Shown: positions 13,908 to 22,107 of the stretch, piece by piece
How positions within the stretch are numbered: the stretch's first letter is position 1
Layout of the letters: each line of letters opens with the position of its first letter
NCBI GenBank assembly: GCA_035547895.1
Contig: DASZTT010000009.1
Coordinates: forward strand, 1 to 28,910
Source of the DNA: 66-474 sp035547895
GTDB taxonomy: Bacteria; Pseudomonadota; Gammaproteobacteria; Xanthomonadales; Rhodanobacteraceae
Reading direction: 5' to 3'
DNA: 28,910 nt
Position numbers and translations under genes: made by a program
The notes under the pieces: model-generated
What the model was told of the DNA's origin: nothing
What the model saw: only the letters and a program-made list of their open reading frames with translations
Databases searched by the model: none

Positions 13908-14821
13908 ACGATCATCGTGACCTCGTGGTGCAATCGCCTGCCCAGCCCGCCGTGGCGGTGGCGCTGGGCACCGGCGGCGCGCGCGGGCTGGCGCACATCG
14001 GCGCGATCGAAGCCATCGAGGCCGCGGGCTACCGCATCAGCGCGGTGTCCGGCAGTTCGATGGGTGCGCTGATCGGCGGCATCTACGCCGCCGGCAAGCT
14101 CGACGTGTATCGCGACTGGGTGTGCGCGCTGCAGAAGATGGACGTGCTGAAGCTGGTGGACTGGACGCTGTCCGGTGCCGGCCTGATCAAGGGCGAGCGC
14201 ATCATCGGCGCGCTGCGCGAACTGATCGGCGAAGTGGACATCGAGGGATTGTCGATCCCGTTCACCGCCGTCGCGACCGACCTCGACCGCGAGCGCGAGG
14301 TGTGGCTGACGCGCGGTCCGCTGTTCGATGCAATCCGCGCGTCCATCGCCATTCCGACCATCTTTCGCCCGCATCCCGTGCGCGGCCATCGCTTGGTCGA
14401 TGGCGGCCTGATGAATCCGCTGCCGCTGACGCCGCTGCTGCAGTCGCCCAGCGATTACACCATCGCGGTCAACGTCAACGGCGCGCCCGAAACCCTGGCC
14501 GCCACGCGCGCGCCGGTGAAGCAATCCGCGCGCACCGGTTTGCGCAGCCGCATCAGCGCGTTCGTCAAGCGCACCATCCGCAACCACGACGACAAGGTCG
14601 CCGAACCCGGCTGGATGGACACGCTCACCCAGTCGCTCGACCTGATGCAGGAAAACCTCACCAGTTTCCGCCTCGCCGCCGACCGTCCCGACCTCGTGAT
14701 CGAAATTCCGCGCAACGCCAGCGCGGTGTACGAGTTCTACCGCGCATCGGAACTGATCGAACTCGGGCGCGAGCGTGCGCAGCGTGCGCTGAAGGCGTGG
14801 AAGCCGCAAGGTCGCCGCTGA
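13904..14821 (+). CDS. Patatin-like phospholipase (RssA/NTE family)
   Basis: A 305-residue predicted serine lipid hydrolase. Visible are the oxyanion-hole glycine loop LGTGGARGLAHIG, the nucleophile elbow GSSMG with the catalytic Ser, and DGGLMNPLP with the catalytic Asp of the Ser-Asp dyad. No signal peptide is evident, so it should act in the cytoplasm or at the inner face of the membrane on phospholipid or lysophospholipid. The GTG at 13904 overlaps the TGA of the WYL gene, indicating translational coupling with it. A REP hairpin begins ten bases after the stop. The true substrate is unknown. Confidence 0.88.
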   Translation: MNDHRDLVVQSPAQPAVAVALGTGGARGLAHIGAIEAIEAAGYRISAVSGSSMGALIGGIYAAGKLDVYRDWVCALQKMDVLKLVDWTLSGAGLIKGERIIGALRELIGEVDIEGLSIPFTAVATDLDREREVWLTRGPLFDAIRASIAIPTIFRPHPVRGHRLVDGGLMNPLPLTPLLQSPSDYTIAVNVNGAPETLAATRAPVKQSARTGLRSRISAFVKRTIRNHDDKVAEPGWMDTLTQSLDLMQENLTSFRLAADRPDLVIEIPRNASAVYEFYRASELIELGRERAQRALKAWKPQGRR

Positions 14822-14830
14822 CCCTCTGCT

Positions 14831-14858
14831 CGTCATCCCGGCGAAGGCCGGGATCCAG
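14831..14858 (+). repeat. REP element, left boundary of the ChaN-like gene
   Basis: ATCCCGGC (14835-14842), GAAG loop, GCCGGGAT (14847-14854). It is the same 28-base element as at 15955-15982 (inverted, 26 of 28 identical) and as the units inside soeA. It may also end the WYL-phospholipase transcript. Confidence 0.85.
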
Positions 14859-14969
14859 TGACTTTGCTGTTCCACGTTCCTGTCGTGGCTCCGCGGTGAC
14901 GCTGTGCAAACCATGCGCTGAAAAGCGACGCTTCGTTGCGGTCCTCCGCGGCCTGCGGTGGGCACATTT

Positions 14970-14994
14970 GCTACCCATGGCCGTGGTAGCTTTT
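14970..14994 (+). terminator. Short hairpin with T run upstream of the ChaN-like gene
   Basis: GCTACC (14970-14975) pairs with GGTAGC (14985-14990), followed by TTTT (14991-14994). It is short, so it may be a weak terminator for the upstream transcript or part of the promoter region of the next gene. Confidence 0.35.
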
Positions 14995-15019
14995 AGCTTC
15001 GATGTAATCGGGACACAGT

Positions 15020-15892
15020 ATGAAACGCATGTCGGCGTTGATAATTCTTGTGTTCTTGAGCTGTTTCAGCCTGACTTGCTGGGCAAGCGGCACAGCCTGT
15101 GGTGTTCCAAGCGGGATACCGGCCTCCGACCTGCTGCTGTTCGGAGAGATGCACGGTTCGAGCGAAGCCCCTGCATTGGTCGGAGGTATCGTTTGTGCCC
15201 GCGCGGGACAGCAGCCGTTGGCCCTCGGGCTTGAATTGCCGCCCGATGAGCAGGCACCGATCGACCGCTATCTTGTGTCCGATGGGGACATCGAAGCGAA
15301 GCAGCGGCTGCTTTCGGGAGATTTCTGGCGATCCGACAAGGATGGGCGCGCCAGCGCCGCGATGGCGGCACTGCTGGAAAGTGTCAGGCGCTTCCGGCAC
15401 GAGGGATTGCCAGTCACGGTGTTTACGTTCTCGGACATCCTGCCTGCCAAGACCTACGATGCGTCGATCGCGCAGGCCATACGCGACTTCCGCACCAAAC
15501 ATCCACGCATGGCCATCATTGCCTTGATGGGCAACGTGCACGCAAGCCCAATGCCGTTCCGAGTGGAAGGACATGATCTGCTGACGGCCGCGTATCTGCT
15601 GCGTGACCTCCACCCCACGTCGGTGCTGTTGGCTTACCAGTCCGGCACGATCTGGGCGTGTATGCCCGGATGCGGTGTCCACAAGGTTGCCAGTGAATGG
15701 GGAAACGCAAGGAAGCCGGGCTTGCATGAAGGATCGCCCATGGGCGGCTATTCCACCTCATACGTACTCCCGCGCATTACCGCGTCGCCACCCGCGGTCG
15801 ACAACAGCGCGAAGTCGGGAGAGGCAAACATCATTCCGCCGAGTGACGCATCACGGGCCGGTCGCCATTGGCCCTGCCGATGCAGGCCATGA
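15020..15892 (+). CDS. Secreted ChaN-like protein of unknown function
   Basis: A 290-residue protein with an N-terminal signal peptide (MKRMSALIILVFLSCFSLTC, then WASG). The mature part starts with DLLLFGEMHGSSEAPALVGG and later has LALGLELPPDE and ALMGNVHASP. This E-x-H plus GN-H-A pattern is that of the ChaN/EreA-like superfamily, in which these acidic and His residues bind haem or metal or act in catalysis. It may be periplasmic. The C-terminal part ends GGYSTSYVLPRITASPPA followed by an unconserved tail. Codon use is less GC-biased than in neighbouring genes, and the gene is flanked by inverted REP copies, which hints at separate acquisition. Fold assignment is moderate and function unknown. 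Confidence 0.7.
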   Translation: MKRMSALIILVFLSCFSLTCWASGTACGVPSGIPASDLLLFGEMHGSSEAPALVGGIVCARAGQQPLALGLELPPDEQAPIDRYLVSDGDIEAKQRLLSGDFWRSDKDGRASAAMAALLESVRRFRHEGLPVTVFTFSDILPAKTYDASIAQAIRDFRTKHPRMAIIALMGNVHASPMPFRVEGHDLLTAAYLLRDLHPTSVLLAYQSGTIWACMPGCGVHKVASEWGNARKPGLHEGSPMGGYSTSYVLPRITASPPAVDNSAKSGEANIIPPSDASRAGRHWPCRCRP

Positions 15893-15950
15893 TGGCCGAC
15901 AACGAAGTAGAGTTTCTGGTGGTTGCGAAAGCGCTGAGTTCTCGCTAGAT

Positions 15951-15982
15951 AAAAATGGATCCCGGCCTTTGCCGGGATGACG
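15951..15982 (-). terminator. REP hairpin acting as uvrD terminator; right boundary of the ChaN-like gene
   Basis: ATCCCGGC (15959-15966), CTTT, GCCGGGAT (15971-15978). On the minus strand the stem is followed by CCA and TTTTT (complement of 15951-15955), a good intrinsic terminator eight bases past the uvrD stop. The REP itself covers 15955-15982. Confidence 0.75.
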
Positions 15983-15989
15983 AGCAACG

Positions 15990-18164
15990 CTAGAGCGCGG
16001 TGAGATTCGCGTATGCCGCAACCAGCCACTTCGGCCCCGCGTCGGCGAAGTTGACCTGGATGCGCGTATGCGCGCCCGAGCCTTCCGCGCTGATCACCAC
16101 GCCTTCGCCGAAACTCGCGTGGCGCACGCGCTGGCCGAGCTTCACGGGCAGCGTGTCGTCGAGGTCGGCATGGCCGCGCGAAGCGCGGGTCGTGTACACC
16201 GGCCGCGAAATCTTCGCGCGCGGGCGCACTTCGGTCAGCAGGTGCGCGGGCAGTTCGTCGAGGAAGCGCGATGGGCGCGAAAGGGTTTCGCTGCCGTACT
16301 GCCGGCGCGATTCGGCGTAGCACAGCACCAGCCGGTCGCGCGCGCGGGTGATGCCGACGTAGGCGAGTCGGCGTTCCTCTTCCAGCCGCGAGGGATCTTC
16401 GACCGAGCGCTGCGTGGGAAACAGGCCGTCTTCCAGACCGACCAGGAACACGACGGGGAACTCCAGGCCTTTCGCCGAATGTAAAGTCATCAACTGTACG
16501 CAATCGGTGCCGGCTTCGCCTTGTCCTTCACCCGCTTCCAGCGCGGCGTGTGCAAGGAATGCGGCAAGTTCGGACAGGCCGGCTTCCAGGTCCTCGGGCG
16601 TCGGTTCGAAGCGGCTGGCGACGTTCACCAGTTCATCGAGGTTCTCGACGCGCGCTTCGGCGTTGCCGCGGCTGTCGCGCTCGTAATAGTCGCGCAGGCC
16701 CGATTGCGTGATCGCGCGTTCGACCTGCTCGGCCAGCGTGATGTCGCCGGCACCTTTCGACAAACCATCGGCCACCGCCATGAACCCGCGCAAGGCATTC
16801 TTCGCGCGCGTGCTCAGCTCGCCGCCTGCCAGTTCCGCAAGCGCGGCGTCCCACAATGAGGTGTCATCGGCGCGTGCGCGGCGTCGCAGCAGTTCGACGC
16901 TGCGTTCGCCCACGCCGTGCGGCGGCGTCGCCAGCGCGCGCTCGAACGAGGCATCGTCGCCGCGATTGGCGGCGAGCCGCAGGTAGGCCAGCGCGTCCTT
17001 GACCTCGGCACGCTCGAAATAGCGCTGGCCACCGTACACGCGATACGGAATGTCGTGCTGGTGCAGCTGTTCCTCGAAGTTGCGCGACTGCGCGTTGGAG
17101 CGGTACAGCACCGCGATGTCGGACGCGTTGCCCCCGGCATCGAGGTATTCGCGGATGCGCTCGATCACGAAGCGCGCCTCGTCCTGCTCGTTGTAGGCCG
17201 CGTACAGGGCGATCGACTCGCCCTTGTCGCCGGAGGTCCACAAGTTCTTGCCGAGCCGCGAAGGGTTCTGCGCGATCACCGCGTTGGCGGCTTCCAGGAT
17301 GGTCGCGGTGGAACGGTAGTTCTGTTCCAGCCGCAGGGTTTTCGCGTCGGGGAAATCGCGCAGGAACGCGCGCATGTTCTCGACCTTCGCGCCGCGCCAG
17401 CCGTAGATCGACTGGTCGTCGTCGCCGACCGCGAACACCTTTCCCGTGCGGCCGGCCAGCAGGCGGATCCAGGCGTACTGCAGCGCGTTGGTGTCCTGGA
17501 ATTCATCGATCAAGAGGTGCCGCCAGCGCTCCTGGTAGTGCGCGCGCAAGGCATCGTTGTCGCGGATCAGTTCGTGCGCGCGCAGCAGCAGTTCGGCGAA
17601 ATCCACCAGCCCCGCGCGCCGGCAGGCCTGTTCGTAGGCTTCGTAGATCTTCAGGTAGGTGCGCGCGACCGGATGATCGCCGGGTTCGATGCCTTCCGGA
17701 CGCTTGCCCTCGTCTTTCCACTGGTTGACCTGCCAGCAGGCCTGGCGCGGCGGATAGCGCGCCTCGTCGATGCCGAGTCCGGCCACGACGCGTTTCACCA
17801 GCCGCTGCTGGTCGTCGCTGTCGAGGATCTGGAACGTTTCCGGCAATTGCGCTTCCTGCCAGTGCTGGCGCAGCAAGCGGTGCGCGATACCGTGGAAGGT
17901 GCCGACGGTGAGGCCGCGCAAGCCGTGCGGCAGCAGGTTGCCGAGGCGCCCGCGCATTTCGCCCGCGGCCTTGTTGGTGAAGGTGACGGCGAGGATCGAC
18001 CACGGCGGCGCACCCTCGGCTTCGATCAGCCAGCCGATCCGGTGGGTGAGCACGCGGGTCTTGCCCGAACCCGCGCCGGCCAGCACCAGATAGTGGCCCG
18101 GCGGGGCGGCGACGGCTTCACGTTGCGCGGAGTTGAGCGAATCCAGCAGGTACGAAACATCCAT
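15990..18164 (-). CDS. uvrD: DNA helicase II
   Basis: A 724-residue superfamily 1A helicase, 3'-5' unwinding in nucleotide excision and mismatch repair. Motifs in order: the Q motif LNSAQREAV; Walker A AGAGSGKT at residues 29-36; motif Ia AVTFTNKAAGEM; Walker B LLIDEFQDTN; motif III GDDDQSIYGWRGA; motif IV RLEQNYRST; motif V TLHSAKGLEFPVVF; motif VI YVGITRARDRL. The C-terminus contains a Tudor-like module beginning LGQRVRHASFGEGVV, which supports UvrD rather than Rep. ATG 18164 (MDVSYLLDSLN) is preferred by similarity; ATG 18173 would add three residues, and neither has a clear Shine-Dalgarno. Length is normal. Confidence 0.95.
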   Translation of the reverse strand: MDVSYLLDSLNSAQREAVAAPPGHYLVLAGAGSGKTRVLTHRIGWLIEAEGAPPWSILAVTFTNKAAGEMRGRLGNLLPHGLRGLTVGTFHGIAHRLLRQHWQEAQLPETFQILDSDDQQRLVKRVVAGLGIDEARYPPRQACWQVNQWKDEGKRPEGIEPGDHPVARTYLKIYEAYEQACRRAGLVDFAELLLRAHELIRDNDALRAHYQERWRHLLIDEFQDTNALQYAWIRLLAGRTGKVFAVGDDDQSIYGWRGAKVENMRAFLRDFPDAKTLRLEQNYRSTATILEAANAVIAQNPSRLGKNLWTSGDKGESIALYAAYNEQDEARFVIERIREYLDAGGNASDIAVLYRSNAQSRNFEEQLHQHDIPYRVYGGQRYFERAEVKDALAYLRLAANRGDDASFERALATPPHGVGERSVELLRRRARADDTSLWDAALAELAGGELSTRAKNALRGFMAVADGLSKGAGDITLAEQVERAITQSGLRDYYERDSRGNAEARVENLDELVNVASRFEPTPEDLEAGLSELAAFLAHAALEAGEGQGEAGTDCVQLMTLHSAKGLEFPVVFLVGLEDGLFPTQRSVEDPSRLEEERRLAYVGITRARDRLVLCYAESRRQYGSETLSRPSRFLDELPAHLLTEVRPRAKISRPVYTTRASRGHADLDDTLPVKLGQRVRHASFGEGVVISAEGSGAHTRIQVNFADAGPKWLVAAYANLTAL

Positions 18165-18352
18165 CGACGCCATTGTAACGGTCGTCCGCGCGCAGCATTC
18201 GCCCGATTCGGCCGATGATGGGCACGAACGTCGTCGTGTCGGCGTGGCCAAAGCGCGGTCCGCCCGACGGCTTGCGGGGAACCCAAAGCAACCCCGGTTC
18301 CCGGTGCCTGGCGCGGCCGGCCTTGCGCGCGGCCGCGCGCTTCCATCCTGGC

Positions 18353-18559
18353 TTACTTCTTCTTCAGCGCACCCGCGACGATCAGCACGCCGCCGATCAC
18401 GATGCCGGCGTAGCCCACGGGCGCCGGAACGGGCTGCTGCTTGGTCACCTTGATGGGTCCCAACTCCGCCTTGGTGTCGCTGTAGTGCGCCCCGCCCACG
18501 GCCACCCAGACGCCCAGCCCGAGCAAAATGATTCCAATCAGGATCATGGCTACACGCAT
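18353..18559 (-). CDS. Small inner-membrane protein, two predicted helices
   Basis: A 68-residue protein with a hydrophobic helix at residues 2-22 (VAMILIGIILLGLGVWVAVG), a polar loop containing ELGPIKVTKQQPVPAP, a second hydrophobic helix at about 49-64 and a KKK end. The loop motif GPI-V resembles small DUF3185-like membrane proteins, but I cannot assign it firmly. A strong AAGGAGAG lies just before the ATG, so it is very likely translated. It lies alone between uvrD and prc on the same strand. No function is proposed. Confidence 0.75.
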   Translation of the reverse strand: MRVAMILIGIILLGLGVWVAVGGAHYSDTKAELGPIKVTKQQPVPAPVGYAGIVIGGVLIVAGALKKK

Positions 18560-18670
18560 AACTCTCTCCTTGTCAGGAAAGAGCAGGCTACGCGAACCTG
18601 CCGGCCCGCGCCACCCGTGATCCAGCGCGCCGCGCGCTGCCTTCCCGGTGGAAGACAGCGGGGGCGGACG

Positions 18671-20974
18671 TCAGTTCACGCTGCTGGCGCTGGGCGGCGG
18701 CGCGATCGTTGCGGGTGCCGATGCGGCCGATGCCGAAGCGGATGCCGAGTTGGCGATGGACACCGGCTTGGTGAAGGCCTGCTTCGGCAACACCTGCTGG
18801 GCGAGCTTGGGATCCTTGTCGAGCATCGCGACTTCATCGGCCATGACGTGCGCGGCCTCGTCCAGTTCGATGTCCTTGGATTCCTTGGCGGCCTTTTCGC
18901 GCGCCACCGAAGCCTTGACGTTCTGCTCGCCGGGGCTCAAGCCATTGTCGAGTTGCAGGTTGACGCCCGACACGTCGCCCAGCGCCTCGCGGCGCTTCTT
19001 GAACGCGGCGTCCTGTTCTTCCTGCTGCTTGCGTTCGGCCTCGCGCACCTTGTAGTTGAGCGACACCGTCTTCTGGTCATGCAGCTTGCGCGCCGCGGCC
19101 AGTTCGTCCAGCAGCAGTTGCCAGGCGGGATCGGTCTTGGCGCGCGCGTCGTGCTGGGCCGTCAATGGCGCGACCAGCGGCCTCTGGTCGGCGACCGGCG
19201 TGTATTCGGCCGGGTCGATGTGCGTCCACTTCAGCGCATTCGGATAGCTCGACTCGCCGTAATCCTTGTAGCCGATCGAATGCGGGAACAGGACGTTGGG
19301 CGTGACGCCATGCAGCTGCGTGGAATCACCATTGACGCGGAAGAACTCGTCGACGGTCATCTTCAGCTCGCCGAAGGTCGGCTTGCTGTTCATCGCCAAC
19401 TGGTCGAGGCTGGTGAGGGTCTGCACGGTACCTTTGCCGAAGGTCTGCTCGCCGATGATCAGGCCGCGGCCGTAGTCCTGGATCGCGGCGGTGAAGATTT
19501 CGCTCGCCGAGGCCGAACCGCGGTTCACCAGCACCGCCATCGGGCCGGTCCACAGCATCTTCTCGTCGGAATCCTGCTCCTCGACCTGGCCACGGCTGTC
19601 GCGCACCTGCACCACCGGACCCTTGCCGACGAACAGGCCGGACAGGTTGACCGCTTCGCTCAGCGAGCCGCCGCCGTTGTCGCGGAGGTCCACGATCACC
19701 GCCGAAACTTTCTCCTGCTTGAGTTCGCCCAGCAGCTTGGCGACGTCGCGCGAGGCGCTGCGGTAGTCGGGATCGCCGCGGCGGCGCGCGTCGAAATCCT
19801 CGTAGAAACTCGGCAGGTCGATCACGCCGACCTTGACGGTGCGGTCGCCTTCCTTGAGGTCGATGACCTTCTTCTTGGCGGCCTGGTCGGCGATGGTGAC
19901 CTTCGCGCGCACCAGCGTGATGAGCCGGGGCTTGGCGTCGGGACCGCCCTCCGCCGGCACGATTTCGAGCCGCACCACGGTGCCCTTGGTGCCGCGGATC
20001 TTGGCGACCACGTCGTCGATGCGCCAGCCGATGGTATCGACGATCGCACCGCATTCGCCCTGGCCCACGCCCACGATCTTGTCGCCGACCTCGAGCTTGC
20101 CCGACTTCGCCGCCGGGCCGCCCGGCACGATCTCGCGGATCACGGTGTATTCGTCGTGTTCCTGCAGCACCGCGCCGATGCCTTCCAGCGACAGCTTCAT
20201 GGTGATGTCGAAGTTCTGGCTGGCGCGCGGACCGAAGTAATTGGTGTGCGGATCGATCGCCGTCGCGTACGCGTTCATGAAGGTCTGGAACACGTCCTCG
20301 CTGTCGAGCTGGTGCACGCGATCGAGGTAGTTCTCGTAGCGGCGCGACAGGGTCTTGCGGATCTCCGCATCGCCCTTGCCGGCGAGCTTCAGGCGGATCC
20401 AGTCGTTCTGCACCCGCCCCTGCCACAGCTTGTCGAGCGCCGCCGTGTTCGCCGCCCACGGTGCCTTGTCGCGGTCGAAGGTGTAGGTTTCGTTGGTGTC
20501 GGGATTGAAGCCCTTCTTCAGCAGCGCCAGCGCGTACGCGGTGCGCTCGCCCGCGCGCTTTTCGTACAGGTTGAAGATCGCAAACGGGACCGACATGTCG
20601 CCGTTCCAGATCGCGTCGTCGAGCTCGCCGCGGTCGGCCGCGAACTGATCGAGGTCCTGTTGCGTGAAGAACAGCTTGCTGCCGTCGAGCGCCTTGAAAT
20701 AGGCGTCGAAGATCTTGCCCGACATCGCGTCGTCGAGCGGCAGCGCCTCGTACTGGAAGCGCGTCAGCAGGCGCGCCGCCAGGATCGCGGCCTGGCCCTG
20801 CGCCGCGCTCGGCTTCAATACCGGTGCCGGGGTGGGCTTGTACTTGGCGAGCGGCGCGGTGACGGCGCTGGACGCGGAAGCCGGACACGCGGCGGTGGCC
20901 GGCGCGGCGCCGCGGGCTTGCGCACCAAACGAAAAGACGAGGGCGATCAGGACAACAAAAGCACGCTGCAACAT
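18671..20974 (-). CDS. prc: Periplasmic tail-specific (C-terminal processing) protease
   Basis: A 767-residue S41A protease that degrades or trims periplasmic proteins, in E. coli including PBP3 and the hydrolase MepS. A signal peptide (MLQRAFVVLIALVFSFGAQA) is followed by a long helical N-terminal domain, a PDZ domain (about 245-335, with the LSLEGIGAVL carboxylate-binding region), and the catalytic domain with VIVDLRDNGGGSL, VNRGSASASEIF (nucleophile Ser) and FGKGTVQ (general-base Lys), followed by a DUF3340-type C-terminal region. The extreme C-terminus is a Ser/Ala/Pro low-complexity tail, more repetitive than usual. AAGGAAA sits four bases before the ATG. Its place beside the peptidoglycan-remodelling genes fits its role in wall homeostasis. 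Confidence 0.95.
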   Translation of the reverse strand: MLQRAFVVLIALVFSFGAQARGAAPATAACPASASSAVTAPLAKYKPTPAPVLKPSAAQGQAAILAARLLTRFQYEALPLDDAMSGKIFDAYFKALDGSKLFFTQQDLDQFAADRGELDDAIWNGDMSVPFAIFNLYEKRAGERTAYALALLKKGFNPDTNETYTFDRDKAPWAANTAALDKLWQGRVQNDWIRLKLAGKGDAEIRKTLSRRYENYLDRVHQLDSEDVFQTFMNAYATAIDPHTNYFGPRASQNFDITMKLSLEGIGAVLQEHDEYTVIREIVPGGPAAKSGKLEVGDKIVGVGQGECGAIVDTIGWRIDDVVAKIRGTKGTVVRLEIVPAEGGPDAKPRLITLVRAKVTIADQAAKKKVIDLKEGDRTVKVGVIDLPSFYEDFDARRRGDPDYRSASRDVAKLLGELKQEKVSAVIVDLRDNGGGSLSEAVNLSGLFVGKGPVVQVRDSRGQVEEQDSDEKMLWTGPMAVLVNRGSASASEIFTAAIQDYGRGLIIGEQTFGKGTVQTLTSLDQLAMNSKPTFGELKMTVDEFFRVNGDSTQLHGVTPNVLFPHSIGYKDYGESSYPNALKWTHIDPAEYTPVADQRPLVAPLTAQHDARAKTDPAWQLLLDELAAARKLHDQKTVSLNYKVREAERKQQEEQDAAFKKRREALGDVSGVNLQLDNGLSPGEQNVKASVAREKAAKESKDIELDEAAHVMADEVAMLDKDPKLAQQVLPKQAFTKPVSIANSASASASAASAPATIAPPPSASSVN

Positions 20975-21154
20975 GGACTTTCCTTGGGCGGCCGCAACGG
21001 GATGGCCGTTTGCGCTCGAAGCGCGGACAAAGATGAAAAATGCGCCAGCCGTTCGCTGGCGCGTTCGGGTGCGTGGTGCAGGCGGAAGAGGCTCGTCTGG
21101 GCGCGGCCCAGCATTAAAGTATCGGAAAAGTCGGGCGCCGGATATGGCCGCAAG

Positions 21155-21814
21155 TCACGCAGCGGCACGGGGCAACACCGATTCCGCATCCTGCGGCGAC
21201 AGTCCGAATTGTCGGCCAAGCTCGGCAATCAGCACTTCCTCGACGTCGGCAAGCCGCGACGGGCCCCCCAAGTCTAGCATCTGCGTCACCGCCAGGCCCG
21301 CGTAACCGCACGGATTGATGCGGTGGAAGGGTTCCAGGTCCATCGCGACGTTGAACGCCAGCCCGTGGAAAGTGCAGCCGTGCCGCACCCGCAGCCCGAG
21401 TGCCGCGATCTTGGCGTCACCCACGTACACGCCGGGCGCGCCTTCGCGGCGCACGGCCACGACGTTCCACTCGGCCAGCGTTTCGATGATGGACTGCTCG
21501 ATCCGCTGCACCAGTTCGCGCACGCCGATTTTCAGGCGGCGCAGGTCCAGCAGCGGATAGGCCACGATCTGGCCGGGACCGTGGTAGGTCACCTGGCCGC
21601 CGCGGTCGACGTGCACCACCGGAATGTCGCCGGCGGCCAGCACGTGCTCCGGCTTGCCGGCCTGGCCCAGCGTGAATACGGGGTCGTGCTCGACCAGCCA
21701 CAGTTCGTCCGGCGTGTCGGGACCGCGGGCATCGGTGAACGCCTGCATCGCGCGCCACACCGGTTCATAGGGCTGGCGGCCGAGGCGCCGCACCCACAGC
21801 GGACGCGCGTTCAC
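21155..21814 (-). CDS. lipB: Octanoyl-[acyl-carrier-protein]:protein N-octanoyltransferase
   Basis: A 219-residue LipB that moves octanoate from ACP to lipoyl domains of 2-oxoacid dehydrogenases and GcvH, the first step of lipoate synthesis. Visible signatures are WLVEHDPVFTLGQAGK, RGGQVTYHGPGQIVAYPLLD, KIAALGLRV (catalytic Lys), FHGLAFNV and HRINPCGYAGL (catalytic Cys). The start is GTG 21814, overlapping the ybeD stop by four bases, so translation is coupled. The ybeD-lipB pair is widely conserved in gammaproteobacteria. lipA is not directly downstream: prc follows after 180 bases. Confidence 0.95.
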   Translation of the reverse strand: MNARPLWVRRLGRQPYEPVWRAMQAFTDARGPDTPDELWLVEHDPVFTLGQAGKPEHVLAAGDIPVVHVDRGGQVTYHGPGQIVAYPLLDLRRLKIGVRELVQRIEQSIIETLAEWNVVAVRREGAPGVYVGDAKIAALGLRVRHGCTFHGLAFNVAMDLEPFHRINPCGYAGLAVTQMLDLGGPSRLADVEEVLIAELGRQFGLSPQDAESVLPRAAA

Positions 21815-22098
21815 AGCGTGTACCGGATGTCCGGGTCGGCGCGCAGCGCGGCATGGGCCGCTTCGTGCTTCTCGCGCGAAGGGCAGTTGAACACCACGCT
21901 CACCGACACGTAATTGCCCTGGCTCGAAGGCCGTTCGCGCACGCTGGCTTCCAGCACCGACAGTCCAAGTCCGCGCAGGATTTCCGGCACGCGCTCGCGC
22001 AGATTCGCGTTGGCGTTGCCCATCGCGGTGATTTCGAAGCTGCCGGGAAACTGGAAGCCCTGGCCTTCCTTCTTCTCGATGTCGTCGAGGTCACGCAT
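21811..22098 (-). CDS. ybeD: DUF493 family protein YbeD
   Basis: A 95-residue small alpha/beta (ACT-like) protein of unknown biochemical role. Signatures are FQFPGSFEITAMG, VSVSVVFNCPSREK and a C-terminal DIRYTL; E. coli YbeD ends similarly. AAGG stands seven bases before the ATG, 9 bases downstream of the dacC stop. It overlaps lipB (GTGA). The order dacC-ybeD-lipB is the standard gammaproteobacterial arrangement. Confidence 0.92.
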   Translation of the reverse strand: MRDLDDIEKKEGQGFQFPGSFEITAMGNANANLRERVPEILRGLGLSVLEASVRERPSSQGNYVSVSVVFNCPSREKHEAAHAALRADPDIRYTL

Positions 22099-22107
22099 GC
22101 TGCAACC

